DNA of 64,000 bases, taken from positions 930,001 through 994,000 of the forward strand of contig CAMRHE010000332.1 in the NCBI GenBank assembly GCA_947044405.1, given 5' to 3'. The DNA is from Leptodactylus fallax. Lineage: Eukaryota > Chordata > Amphibia > Anura > Leptodactylidae. The translations under genes were made by a program, and so were the position numbers. This document shows positions 1-11,575 of the stretch, piece after piece (the stretch's first letter is position 1; the number at the start of each line of letters is the position of its first letter). Below the pieces are notes generated by a model that ran no database searches, was not told where the DNA came from, and saw only the letters and a program-made list of their open reading frames with translations.

Positions 1-103
1 AACCTATCTATAAAACATAGTGTAGAATACTCTTAGGGCTCCTAGGATCCTATCTATAAAACATAGTGTAGAACACTCTTAGGGCTCCTAGGAACCTATC
101 TAT
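1..103. repeat. 46-bp tandem repeat, about 2.2 copies
   Basis: Two 46-bp units (1-46 and 47-92) differ at only two positions and are followed by the first 11 bases of a third. The array probably continues to the left of the window. No coding potential is seen. Confidence 0.8.
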
Positions 104-155
104 CTAATGTCTAGTTCTCTAAACACAGCCGATATTATGTCAATGTGAAAATGAC

Positions 156-517
156 ATTATTATACTCTGGGGTCTCTTCAGAGAGGCCCAGGGGAGGTGT
201 TAAAAAAAAAAAAAACATACATACTCACCTTCTGTTACCTCTTTTGGGCCTCCTTGCGGTGTCCGGTGCTCTCCTGGGCCACCATGATGACAATCGGCAT
301 ACCCAGGTCACCGCTGAGGCGCAATCAGGCCTCAGTACTGAACCTGGGACGATGACGTAACAGAACAGCGCTAGACGTCACCAGGAGAGTGCCGCAAACT
401 GCGAGGAGTCACAAAAGAGGTAACAGAAGGTAAGCATGAATGTTTTCTTTTTTTCACCTACCCTGGGCCTCCACCTATTCTACTCTGGGGTCTGAACAGA
501 CCTCAGTATATAATGCG
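156..517. repeat. Fold-back MITE-like repeat
   Basis: The two ends are imperfect inverted copies of each other. The left arm carries TATACTCTGGGGTCT, and the right arm ends in a reverse copy around CAGACCTCAGTATA. Further in, ACCTTCTGTTACCTCTTTTG faces its reverse complement. The same family recurs at 11138-11550. No transposase is present, so this is a non-autonomous element; its superfamily is not clear to me. Confidence 0.65.
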
Positions 518-910
518 GTGATCATTTTAGTTTGGTTTCATAAAAAAAACTAACAATTTGGATAATTTGGGTCAAACCCAGCTTGGTACGAACCGATTCG
601 CGCATCTCTAGTCTCCATTTTCACCTTCTCCTTTAGACACTTGTTCTGCATTGATAAGTCTTCATATATTGCCTGGTTTATATGAACCCTGTTTCAGTCT
701 TGCCTTGAAACCTTTGTCAGTATTTTGGCTTTGCAATTTAATAGTGATATAGCCCTGTAAGACTCCATGAGAGCAGGGTCCATATCTGCCAAGTATCTAT
801 ACATAAGGCTGAGAGTTATTATATGAAGAGAGAGAATATACAACATCTACACTATAGTATCTTTTCACATGTTTTATCTGACTATAGCTATTATGTTTTT
901 TTACATTCAG
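518..910. other. Unassigned intronic sequence
   Basis: This AT-rich stretch precedes the first visible exon of the + strand zinc-finger gene. It ends in a pyrimidine-rich tract and an AG at 909-910 that works as a splice acceptor. I recognise no gene or repeat here. The non-coding first exon of the gene is expected farther left, outside the window. Confidence 0.5.
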
Positions 911-932
911 GTTGCTACTGTATTTTGGACTT

Positions 933-3900
933 ATGGCAGAAAACATTTGTAAACTCACCCTAGAGATACTGTACCAGCTTACTGGAGAGGTGAGAGAGTC
1001 TGATGATGTCACATTACATCATTCTTATCTATAGTAATAACAGATGATATGACTGGAGAGGTGAGAGATTCTGATGATGTCACATTACATCATTCTTATC
1101 TATAGTAATAACAGATGATATGACTGGAGAGGTGAGGGACTCTGGTGATGTCACATTACATCATTCTTATCTATAGTAATAACAGATGATATGACTGGAG
1201 AGGTGAGAGATTCTGATGATGTCACATTACATCATTCTTATCTATAGTAATAACAGATGATATGACTGGAGAGGTGAGAGATTCTGATGATGTCACATTA
1301 CATCATTCTTATCTATAGTAATAACAGATGATATGACTGGAGAGGTGAGGGACTCTGGTGATGTCACATTACATCATTCTTATCTATAGTAATAACAGAT
1401 GATATGACTGGAGAGGTGAGAGATTCTGATGATGTCACATGACATCATTCTTATCTATAGTAATAACAGATGATATGACTGGAGAGGTGAGAGATTCTGA
1501 TGATGTCACATTACATCATTCTTATCTATAGTAATAACAGATGATATGACTGGAGAGGTGAGAGATTCTGATGATGTCACATTACATCATTCTTATCTAT
1601 AGTAATAACAGATGATATGACTGGAGAGGTGAGAGATTCTGATGATGTCACATTACATCATTCTTATCTATAGTAATAACAGATGATATGACTGGAGAGG
1701 TGAGAGATTCTGATGATGTCACATTACATCATTCTTATCTATAGTAATAACAGATGATATGACTGGAGAGGTGAGGGACTCTGGACATGTATGTAGTGAT
1801 ATTTATTAATGTGTCTCTCCATAAACAGGATTACACAGTAGTGAAGAAGACCTCTAGTGGGCGCTGTCAGGCTCCTGTGTCTGAAGGATGGGGGAGAACC
1901 CTGAGCCCAATCCCGAGGCCTCCACCTCACTCCCTGATACATGAGGAGATCAATGGACAGAAGATCCTAGAACTCACCAACAAGATGATTGAGCTGCTGA
2001 CTGGAGAGGTGACACTGCTGGGAATGCTGGGACATTATACAGGAGCTATGAAGGGATCTGGTGATGACTGTATCATTGTGTTGTCAGGTTCCTATAAGGT
2101 GTCAGGATGTCACTTTCTATTTCTCCATGGAGGAGTGGGAGTATTTAGAAGGACACAAAGATGTGTACAAGGAGGTGATGATGGAGGATCAGCAGCCCCT
2201 CACATCAGCAGGTAATAGACATGACTAAATACACACGGCCTCTCATTATCTGTATGGAAAGAATGAATTCAGTCCCTGTATGTGTTTCCTCCAGTTCCAT
2301 CCAGTAAGAGAACATCAGCGGAGAGATGTCCCAGTCCTCTTCTAGCACAGGATTGTAAGGAAGAAAATGTCTTTCCCCAGGATGATCAGGTAGATGGAGA
2401 TAAGGTGACATGAAATCTTCCCTCTGCCCTGTAGAAGGGCTGTGAAGGTCTCGGGGTCAGTCTGGTTTTATCCCACAGTATTAGATGTTTCCTACTTGTG
2501 TAATGAGAAAGGTGGAGATGGCAGGATAAAGCTGACCATAGACATGACATGTTGTCTGGATCTTCTCACAGTTTTCTGGCTATGGAGGCTGCTGGTTGGA
2601 ATAAGGAGCCAACATGGTGGATTTATCCAGGAGACCTGCAGCTATTTGCTCAGATAACTCCTGCTGTCAGTTTTGGTGGTCATGATAATGAATGATCTTT
2701 TCTTCTCCTATAAAACCTCCCACGTGACTTCTCCATCCGTCTGGTGACTTTTACAATATTTCCTTCACAGCTTTTGTATGTGGGTGAAGATCTGAAGAAT
2801 ATTAATGCTCCGGAGACATATGTGAGGGGAGATGAGGAGTGTAAGGAGGACATTCCTCCAGGGAACCGCACAGGTGAGGAGTCACCACTAAATAAGAATT
2901 TGTTCACATTGTGATTGGCTTTCCTGTTGTAATTGGCATTTTTTTCCCTCTCAAATGGCTTCATTAACTAATCTATAGGTTTTCAGTGTAAGTTTCATCA
3001 TCCAAAATACTGTATACACATTCGCAAGGGGTAAAAGAAGAAAATGCACTCTACAATTTGTTGCGCAATTTGTCCTGTGTACAGAAATACCCCACCGGTA
3101 TTCTTGGGAGAATTTGCCTTCAAATGGGCTTCCACTTGGTTTATCCAGACTTTTAAAGATCAAGCCACACAGGTGGCTGCAATGCTGAGTCTTAAACTAC
3201 ATGTGGTTGATTCCCAAGTTCTTTCTAGGTATGTAAGGGATCTCCTAAGCATCCTAAATCCTCATATGGCAAAACATCCTTTCTAGAAACCTTAGCAACC
3301 TGCACATCTACTTCTGGGGCCTTGTCTTAGCAACATGTATCATCTTCACTAAATCGATATTTGTCCTTGAAAGAGACAGAATCTTTCAAGGATTTTTCCA
3401 CTCATTTTATGTTTAATCAAGGTTTATTAAAGATTTTTCAAATATAATAAAGAGGGGACAAGAACAATGTGATTGAACAAATGGCGCGAAGGCAAGCAGG
3501 CCTCGCCTGTAAACAGGAGACTGGGGGGGCCCCGCCCAATGCTTTGACGCCCAATATAATAACAAAAAGAAACAGAAGGCCCATATATATGGGACCATAA
3601 TAACAATGTCTTCAAGTAAATCACATGGAGGCCCTGTACAGGAAGGGCCACAGCAGGCTCTACCTGCTTAGGAAGCTGAGAGCCTTTGGAATCCGGGGGG
3701 CACTTCTTAGAACTTTCTTCAACTTGGTAGTGGCATCAGCCATCTTCTTTGGAGTGGCCTGCTGGGGGAGCAGTATATCAACCAGGGACAGAAATAAACT
3801 TGACAAGCTGATTAGAAGGGCCAGCTCTGTCCTGGGGAGCCCCCTGGACCCAGTGCAGGTGGTGGGTGACAGAAGGATACTGTCCGTGGTGAGCTCCATG

Positions 3901-6900
3901 CAGAAGAAGAAGTCCCATCCCATGCATGAGACTGTGATCGCGCTGAGCAGTACTGTCAGTGACCGACTGCTCCACCCTAGGTGTGAGAAGGAGCGCTATC
4001 GGAAGTCTTTCCTCCCCACCGCGGTTAGGCTGTACAACCAACACCGACCTAAGCGGAGATCATTACACACAGAGAACTGAAATATCTCTCTGCCTGTTAT
4101 ATCCCCCCCCCCTCTCTGCTACGTCCTATCTGTCTGTCTGCTATTAATGTAATGCCTCTTACCTTGGAACATTCCTGTACATGTTGTATTTGTATCTGCT
4201 TATCTTATCTTATCTTTGCTGCTGTAACACACTGAATTTCCCCATTGTGGGACTATTAAAGGACTATTATTATTATTATTATTATTATTATTAAATGGGG
4301 ACAAACAAACAGACAAAGGGAACACACACTGGAAGCTGCAATCGGGAGAACACATACGGGAGAGAGAGGAGGGAGGGGGACAACAGAGGGAGAGTAGAAT
4401 GACCAGTAACCTCCTGAAAGGAAAGGGAAAAAAGAATAGCAAGGAGATTCCTGAAACACCACCCAAGGCCACCAGAGAGCATCAAATTTAGAAGGATCGG
4501 GAGAATCCTCTGCCTCCAGGGCCTCCATTCTCCTTATAAGGAGAAGCTCCTGTAGAAATTCAACATAGGAGGACGCAACAGTGCTCCGCCAATGCCTGGG
4601 AATGACGGTTCTAGCAGCCGTGAGAAAGTGTCGCAGGAGATCCTTCTTTACCGCAGAAATCCTGCCAGGAATAACTGAAAGAAGGGCCAGTTGGGGAGTT
4701 GCTGCGATGGTGCGACCACACACCTTAGTATACAGGGCGAAAACAGCACCCCAGAAGGGCCTAAGAATGTCACACTCCCACCAGATGTGATATAGGGTAC
4801 CTTTCTCAGAACCACAGCGCCAACACCGGTCAGTCACAGCAGGATAGATTCTGTGGAGGATGTCAGGACACCGGTACCACCGAGACAGAATTTTGAAATT
4901 CTTTTCTTGCGCACTGCAAGGCAACAGGAGCTTATGTGCGAACAGGAAAGACCTAACCCAGTCGGCAGGAGATTACCACTCATTTTAATTAGGGCTTTAA
5001 TATTTTCATGGACGAGGAACACCTTCATTTTCTTAGGGCCTAACCCTTCAAACATCTGGTGGGAAATGCTTTTATTGTTCCTTAGACTCTTCTAAGACCA
5101 TAGTGGCCCTTACAGTTTTCAATAATAACTCTGTATCCTCTGTTGGGAAGTCCAGCCAAATCAGAAGAAGACCCCCATTCTCTTTCCTTGTGAGCTTCCT
5201 CAGACTCCTCTGATATGTACCATCTGGGAGGATTACTCTTTAATAGACAAGCAAACCTCAGTTTTCACTATCTCTTTAATACTGTCCAACAATGATGGAG
5301 AATACTCTGCTAAAATTATATCTAAGCAAGTCCTACACAGAGGTTTAGTTTAAGCTGAGGAGAGAGTTTTCCTACAAATTCCACAGAACTTAGGCTTAGG
5401 GCCAGTCTTTAGTCTTAGCACTCAGACTAGCGGGTCTAGAAGGCTCTGATGGGTCGTAGCAGGCTGATTCTCCTGCTCTTGACATGATGAAATGGACCAA
5501 GCCAAGAGCAAGAGACAAAGAATGCAGTTTCCAGGACTGAGGACTGGCCACCTTCCTGTATTCAGAATTCATAAACCGTACCTTGGAAGACAGCAGAACA
5601 ATTTGCTGGGCCTCCTTTATTGGCTTCCTCCACCTGAGCCGGCATCTGGAACTTAGCTCCGGAAGTACATCAGTGAGGACCAGAAGCGATGCGCTTCACC
5701 AGCTGAGTACCAGAATTGAAGTCCGATGCATGCCCCAAATGTCACCAGCAGCATCCGGAAGTCGGCCTCATGCTGACCAAGCTATCTTCTTCCCGCAATC
5801 CACCCTCCCTTGATACCGGCCAAAACCCCTGGTATGTAAGAACCAGAGGTTTCAAGTAGCACAGAGGGGAAAGATCCAAATGGAAACAGGCTCACTCACA
5901 TGACCTAGCTGCAATGGCATGAACAGAGGTCCTGCTTACAGGAAAGGTAGAGGAAGAACAGCGCAAAGTAGCAACTCAAATCCCAAAGGGATAGAGGAGG
6001 GAGTATATCAAGTCTCCCCTTCGCCATGTGGACATTAAAAAAGCTCCTGAGGAACTTGATGATCAGAAGTGTGGAGAAACTTATATCTTCTCAGGTTTCC
6101 TGTCCCAGAAGGGAGGTCCTGCTCTGGTGCTGTCATAGGCCGGGGGGGGGGGAGGAAAGTTAGCTCTCTAGTTATCTTGTTTCATTGTTATAGGTATGCC
6201 CTACCCTAATTGTAATTTACTTGGACACTTTTATAGAAATATGTTTTAAAATACCAATATAATAAGGTTCTAATATTCAAAAATAATCATCAGTTTTCTT
6301 CTTGGCAGATTTCTGTATCGGGAGCTCAGAGGGACATCTCATACCTACAGATTATAAAGCAGATGATGGTGGTATCACACAAGATACATATGAAGAACAT
6401 GTCATCATCCCAGATATACCCTCAGCCCTTCACAGCAAAGATCTATCATCTGATCCTTCTATACAGGTCCTATCTTCTGATCCATCATCTGATCCTTCTA
6501 TACAGGTCCTATCTTCTGATCCATCTTCTGATCAATCACAGGCTGTGAAGCAAGAACAAAGCCAGAGCAGTAGTGTTGAACATGAGAGTATTCACACAGG
6601 GGAGAGGCCATTTTCATGTTCTGAATGTGGGAAATGTTTTATCCGGAAATCACATCTTGATAGACATCAGAGTGTCCACACCGGGGAAAAGCCATTTTGT
6701 TGTTCAGAATGTGGGAAAGGTTTTAACCAGAAATCAGATCTTGTTAGACATCATAAGAGAATTCACAAGGGGGAGAAGCCATATTCATGTTCAGAATGTG
6801 GAAAACATTTTAACCAAAGATGGATTCTTGTTGATCATGAAAGAACTCACACAGGGGAGAAGCCATATTCATGTTCAGAATGTGGGAAATGTTTTTCACG

Positions 6901-8206
6901 AAAAGCACATCTTTTATTACATCAGAAACATCACATAGGGTTGAAGCCATTTTCATGTTTAGAATGTGGTAAATGTTTTTCACGAAAAACAAATCTTTTA
7001 TTACATGAGAAACATCACATAGGGTTGAAGCCATTTTCATGTTTAGAATGTGGAAAATGTTTTATCGACAAAAAAACTCTTGATATACATCTGAGAATTC
7101 ACACAGGAGAGAAGCCATTTTCATGTTCAGAATGTGAAAAATGTTTTTTCCAGAAATCAGATCTTGTTAAACATCAAAGGATTCACACTGGGGAGAAGCC
7201 ATATCCATGCCCAGAATGTGGGAAATGTTTTACCAAGAAATCAGATGTTACTACACATAAGAAAATTCACAAAGGGGTGAAGCCATTTTCATGTTCAGAG
7301 TGTGGGAAATGTTTTATTGACAAAAAACATCTTATAATACATCTGAGAGTTCACACAGGAGAGAAGCCATATTCATGTCCAGAATGTGGGAAATGCTTTG
7401 CAAACAGTTCAAATTTTCTTAAACATCAGAAAATTCACATAGGGGTAAAGCCATTTTCATGTTCATATTGTGAGAAATGTTTTTACAAGAAATCAAGGCT
7501 TGTTGAGCATGAGAGAACTCACACAGGGGAGAAACCATTTTCTTGTTCAGAATGTGGGAAATGTTATATTCAGAAACAACAACTTACTCAACATCTCAGA
7601 ATACACACAGAAATGGAGAAATTATCATGTTCGGAATGTGGGAAATGTTTTACCGACAAAAGATATCTCATTAGACATCAGAGTGTTCACACAGGGGAGA
7701 AGCCATATTCATGTTCAGAATGTGGGAAATGTTTTTTCCAGAAATCAGATCTTGTTAAACATCAGAGGATTCACACTGAGGAGAAGCCATATTCATGCCC
7801 AGAATGTAGGAAAGGTTTTAAGAAGAAAACATATCTTACTACACATCTCAGAATTCACACAGGGGAGAAGCCATATTCATGTTCAGAGTGTAAGAAATGT
7901 TTTATTGACAAAAAGAGTCTTGTTAGACATCAGAGAGTTCACACAGGGGAGAAGCCATTTTCATGTTCAAAATGTGGGAAATGTTTTGCAAGCCGTTCAG
8001 GTTTTCGTAAACATGAGAGAATTCACACTGGGGTGAAACCATTTTCATGTTCATATTGTGAGAAAATTTTTTACAATAAATCAAGGCTTGTTGAACATGA
8101 AAGAACTCACACAGGGGAGAAGCCATTTTCCTGTTCAGAATGTGGGAAATGTTACAGTGACAAGCAAACTCTTGTTAGACATCAGAGAATTCACACAGGA
8201 AATTAG
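933..8206 (+). CDS. KRAB-like / C2H2 zinc-finger protein (amphibian oocyte zinc-finger type), spliced
   Basis: This is a predicted nuclear DNA-binding protein of 818 aa. The coding exons are 933-989, 1829-2008, 2088-2211, 2295-2389, 2771-2873 and 6309-8206; all junctions are AG/GT and the phases agree, giving one open frame. Exon 1 ends in EILYQLTGE. Exon 2 encodes DYTVVKK...[13 protein letters not shown]. Exon 3 encodes a KRAB-A-like box with CQDV, FSMEEW and VMMED. Exons 4-5 are acidic linkers. The last exon holds a Ser/Asp repeat and 19 fingers. This order is the standard plan of Xenopus XlCOF-like genes. I chose ATG 933 because it follows an acceptor at 910/911 and matches the second Met of the paralogue at 44.9-52.7 kb. 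Intron 5 (3.4 kb) is filled with transposons. A role in repressing transposons is plausible for this family but is inference. Confidence 0.85.
980..1785 (+). repeat. 71-bp minisatellite containing the exon 1 splice donor, about 12 units
   Basis: Units start at 980, 1051, 1122 and every 71 bp to 1761, with very few differences. Each unit contains CTGGAGAG followed by GTGAG, the end of exon 1 plus its splice donor, then TCATTCTTATCTATAGTAAT. The array therefore grew out of the exon-intron boundary and fills most of intron 1. The inverted paralogue has about 8 units at 52060-52643. Confidence 0.95.
3410..4975 (-). mobile_element. 5'-truncated L1/Tx1-type LINE with 12-bp target duplication
   Basis: The minus strand encodes the C-terminus of an L1-type ORF2 (about 4300-4960): [20 protein letters not shown], then CWRCG...[10 protein letters not shown], the Cys/His signature typical of L1-clade ORF2 ends. 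The insertion is flanked by a perfect 12-bp duplication CCACTCATTTTA (3398-3409 and 4976-4987) and has split the surrounding DIRS gag at the codons for KMSG. An L2 LINE later inserted into the 3' UTR. No long poly-A tail is visible at the 3' end near 3410. Confidence 0.85.
3626..4292 (+). mobile_element. L2/CR1-type LINE, 5'-truncated copy
   Basis: Positions 3625-4080 encode the last 150 residues of an L2-like reverse transcriptase ([29 protein letters not shown]), nearly identical to the end of the copy at 39490-40948. The 3' UTR ends in GAATTTCCCCATTGTGGGAC, then TATTAAAGG and an (ATT)n tail at 4263-4292, as usual for this clade. It lies inside the 3' UTR of the L1 fragment, so it is younger than that L1. 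Confidence 0.85.
6309..8206 (+). CDS. Terminal zinc-finger exon, 19 C2H2 fingers
   Basis: This is the last exon of the + strand zinc-finger gene. The acceptor AG is at 6307-6308, preceded by TTTTCTTCTTGGC. The first 60 residues are acidic ([18 protein letters not shown]), followed by a short repeat LSSDPSIQV. Nineteen consecutive 28-residue fingers then run from about 6600 to the stop TAG at 8204, mostly CSECGKCF...H...H joined by HTGEKP linkers. Small departures are present: finger 2 has an extra residue between its histidines, finger 13 follows an altered linker (TEMEKL), and several linkers read IGLKP or KGVKP. All finger cysteines and histidines appear to be kept, so DNA binding is expected. 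Confidence 0.93.
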
Positions 8207-8516
8207 TTATTTTTCATGTTCAGCGTGTGGAAAATAATTTAAAGGGGTTGTCACATCGGTGAGAGCAGCCCCTTAAAATGGAGCACAGTCATGCAAGCAC
8301 ATTCAACATCTGGTATCATGGTATAACCTAGGTGAATTTGACAGAAGGAAATATTGTGTAATGTGAGAAGTGATTTAACTTCTAGTTTTCTTTTCTTTTT
8401 ATCTTATAGCTCAGATTTTGGCTACTAACATTCTTATTATATATATGTATTCTATATCTGTATTGGAAATATTCACTACATTCTCTTGGAACTATGAAAG
8501 AATGTGATTAATTAAA

Positions 8517-8522
8517 AATAAA
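8517..8522 (+). terminator. Polyadenylation signal AATAAA
   Basis: This AATAAA lies 311 bp after the stop codon, within 3' UTR sequence that can be aligned with the 3' UTR of the inverted paralogue. It is the most likely cleavage signal of the + strand zinc-finger gene. Confidence 0.6.
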
Positions 8523-10210
8523 CTTATTTACTTATTTCAAAGTCAGAGATTCTTCATACATTACCATACTGCTTCTCCCATCTTCTCTGAAAAAGGTCGA
8601 CTATTTCAGTCCGGAATGTACAAATAATGGGACATAACCATATTCTAACTCCTTCTAGAAAGTCTTCCAGATGTGAGGTAACTGTTACACAACGTATAGC
8701 TGAATAAGTTTATTGGTAGCTGGATATGGGATTTGAGAGCCTCAGGTCTCTGTAGCTGCTTCCAGCGCCTGTCTGCCAAAGGTTGCTATCCAGGTACTAT
8801 ATAAAAGTAGCTTATATTGGTTGACAACGCTGGAAGAAGATGCACATGTGGTAGTTGTCTAGATCAAACCCAACATAATTTCTTTTGCCGAAGACGTGAA
8901 GGTTGAATGGATGAAATGTTATAAGATTCTCGGGTAGAGGAGAGTTCTCTGCTGAGTAGGCATGAGAGACGGCAGATTTTATCCACCTGGTGAAGGTGGA
9001 GTTGCTGACTTTGTTATCTTTACCAGACCCTTGAAAACCTAAAGGCCTGGTTCTTTCAATGTAAATGGAGATACATATTTTCACATCCAACAACAACTTG
9101 GTCTCTTCTTCCATTTGCCGATCTGGGAAAAAGGTAGGTAGAAGAATTTTCTTGATTCATGTTATCTGAAGTGATTTTAGGGAGGAGGTACGGAACAGTC
9201 CTGATTCTAACTGCCTGAGGCACTAACTTCAGGTAAAGGCATTAAGGGCTGTGATGTGAGCCTTTAAGATGTTTAATTTAAAACCTCTTTGAAACCCGTC
9301 TTGTAGGAATTGAAGAACCGCAGGGACAGAAGAAGTAAATATGGAGCTCTGTGTACACCAAGCCTTAAAACTTTCCAACTACTACATAGGCTTTGATAGA
9401 TGAAGGTCTGTTTGAGGAGAGAAGGTTTTGTATAACCTCATTTGAAAGGCCTTGGTCAGCTAATAATTCCCTTTGAGCCTCCAGAACGTAAGGGGAAGAA
9501 AACTGGGGTCTGGTGAAGGAAGCCCCTCTGGGACAGGGGATCCTGAGACAGGAATTTTCCAGTATTTATTCGATCCTGTTTGATACTTTCTGAAGACACT
9601 GTGGATTAATGGTACTGGAAAAAAGCATACATTGACTTGACTTCAAAACAATGAGAGGCCATCCAACACAACTGGATGATTGAAGTGATTGAGAGATGCA
9701 AACCTCCTGGTCTTCTTGTTGTGTAGAGAATCAGGAACATCTACGGATGGGAGACCCCATCTGGCAATATGGATCTTGAGATTGAGGCTCCACTTCTCTA
9801 GAAGCAAGGTGGTCCTACTCAGCCAATCTGTAGATTGAGTTAATTCCCCCTTGAAATGAACTTGGAGAACAAACTCCTCCCTGCCCAGAAGAAGAACACT
9901 GCATTCTCTTAATAGAAGTGGATTTTTGGTGCCATCCTGTTTTTTTAGGTAATAATCTGTTGGAGTATTGTCTGACTGCACTAAAACAGCCTTGTTGTTG
10001 AGTAGGGGCTAGAAGTAAAGTAGGGAAACTTGGCAGCCCTCAATTCTGAGGTTTGAGGAGGGCCGAATGTCCACTGTGGACCAGGGTTGCTGAGTCCATG
10101 CTGGGCCTAGGTAAAGACCCCAACCAGTTGAGGAGGTATTGGTTGTAATTACTGCTTGGACCTGTGGGAGAAGCCATCTGCCCAAAAAGACTGTCTAAGC
10201 CTTTATAGAG

Positions 10211-10615
10211 GTAAATATATGGAATCTATGGTGGCCCAAGGATCCACTGTAAAGGTTTACTGGGAACATCACATCAGATTGTTTTTATGCACTTGATAAA
10301 GGAGCTTGGTGCTCCGAAACGCGTTGTGCTTATCACCCTAATAAATGTGAATTCCTTCTATCATCATCTGTGACCGGGGGTTATTTCCCAAGAGTGCGGA
10401 TTGGTACAGTGGATCCTTGGGCCACTATAGATTCCATATATTTACCTTCCAACGTTATCTACGCAAAACCACACCCAGCTGCCACCCCTACCTTGGACCA
10501 TCTCACGGATTATCACGTGATCAGGCAAGGGTTTAACCTGTCTGGACTTGTCCAATTGTGAGGACATCATCTAACAAGTGGCTCAGCGACAATCTTCTTC
10601 GATTTTGGAGCATTA
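10211..10615 (+). mobile_element. 405-bp retroelement insertion with 15-bp target duplication
   Basis: A perfect 15-bp direct repeat TAAGCCTTTATAGAG (10196-10210 and 10616-10630) flanks 405 bp that interrupt the older DIRS. The left 43 bp (10209-10251) are the reverse complement of 10405-10447 with one mismatch. Between the arms lies a compact hairpin followed by GAAACGCG, a motif seen in many amphibian and fish repeats. Inverted partial copies at the 5' end, variable target duplications and ribozyme-like motifs are known for Penelope-like elements, so I suggest a truncated Penelope-type element. No protein was found to prove it. Confidence 0.55.
10292..10332 (+). ncRNA. Hammerhead-ribozyme-like motif (hypothetical)
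   Basis: The sequence TTGATAA is followed by a perfect 5-bp stem GGAGC/GCTCC with a 5-base loop and then GAAAC. This is the layout CUGAUGA - stem II - GAAA of a hammerhead core with two changes in the first box. A weak 3-bp stem CGC/GTG can follow as a short stem III. Stem I is not convincing, so this copy may be inactive. Penelope-like elements are known to carry such ribozymes. Confidence 0.35.
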
Positions 10616-11137
10616 TAAGCCTTTATAGAGTCCTTTTTTTATTTCTTGTAGTTAGAGTCCTTACTAGACTGTCTATTGCTGAACTTCCTTACTGGCAGAA
10701 GCTTCTGAGGTTACTCAGAATTTTAGGCAATGTCATCTTACAATGGCTGTTAACCATCATCTTTAAGTTAAAGATAGAATAGAATAATTCTTCCCTGGGA
10801 TTCTATCTTTGTCCAGCTAACTGATGAGAATATTTAACACTCTAGCCAATGGAACAGTAGCCACAGGTGCCTTACACACAGAGGAGGCAAAGAGATCCAT
10901 TTACAGTCCATGGACACTTCAAGAAGAGAAGACTGGGAGAATGGGAGAATAAATTTCATGGAGAGTCTGGCTACTAGGTCCACCTTGGGAGCATCCTGAT
11001 ACTTAGCAGAGGTGTTAGGGTCTAGCACAGGGGTCAGCAACCTCTGACACGCGTGCCACTCTTTGCACGCGAGGCTTATTTCCCTGGCACGGCAGCGGAC
11101 TCCTCACCCAGCAGTTTCGATCGGGCCAAACATGGCC

Positions 11138-11550
11138 GAAACTAAACTGCTATTATTATACTGTGGGGTTTCTTCAGACCCCCCGAGTATAATAAGCGGA
11201 GCTCCCGGGGAGGTGATGAAACATAAAAAACAATGTTACTCACCATTCCATACTCCGCAGCCGCTGTGTACTCTTCAGGCGCTTCTGCCTGAAGTCAGCT
11301 GACAGGACCTCAGGGGTTGCGTCTGCGTCTGACATCATTACGCATAATGACGCGACGTGACCCCTGAGACTCAATCAGCGGTCGCTGACTACAAGCAGAA
11401 GCGCCCGAAGATACAGAGCGGCTGTGGAGCGTGGAATGGTGAGTAACATTGTTTTTTATGTTTCATCACCTCTCTTTGCCCTCCACTTATTATACTCTGT
11501 GGTCTGAAGAGACCCCACAGTATAATAATAGCTAGTGAGTGGCACAAACT
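11138..11550. repeat. Fold-back repeat inside the hAT element
   Basis: The left half (TATTATACTGTGGGG...ATTCCATACTCCGCAGCCGC) is mirrored by the right half (GCGGCTGTGGAGCGTGGAAT...CCACAGTATAATAAT). Arms are about 150 bp and imperfect. It belongs to the same family as 156-517. Confidence 0.7.
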
Positions 11551-11575
11551 GGAATATTATAAAAGTTAGCATATT

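Larger units (their letters stand above)
2950..6150 (-). mobile_element. Decayed DIRS-type retrotransposon, gag region
   Basis: Read on the minus strand, a DIRS gag can be followed in pieces. An ATG at 5485 starts a short N-terminal stretch with Cys motifs ([13 protein letters not shown]). Next come [11 protein letters not shown] at about 5150, [10 protein letters not shown] at about 5040, and after the L1 insertion [11 protein letters not shown] and AATCVA..SLKVW at about 3150-3300. This order matches vertebrate DIRS gag proteins. The reading frame is broken many times. The outer ends are estimates because I cannot identify the terminal repeats. It sits in intron 5 of the zinc-finger gene, antisense to it. 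Confidence 0.7.

Noticed and set aside
980..1785. CRISPR-like regular array
   Set aside because: The units are head-to-tail and the whole 71 bp is repeated, with no unique spacers; the host is a vertebrate and the array is an intronic minisatellite.
1787..2215. 142-codon open frame spanning two zinc-finger exons without splicing
   Set aside because: It reads through a 79-bp intron with good GT/AG sites; after the first exon it leaves the conserved frame and loses the KRAB-like box, whereas the spliced frame keeps it.
4256..4330. C-terminal run of isoleucines in the minus-strand L1 frame
   Set aside because: It is the (ATT)n tail of the L2 insertion read in antisense, not part of the L1 protein.
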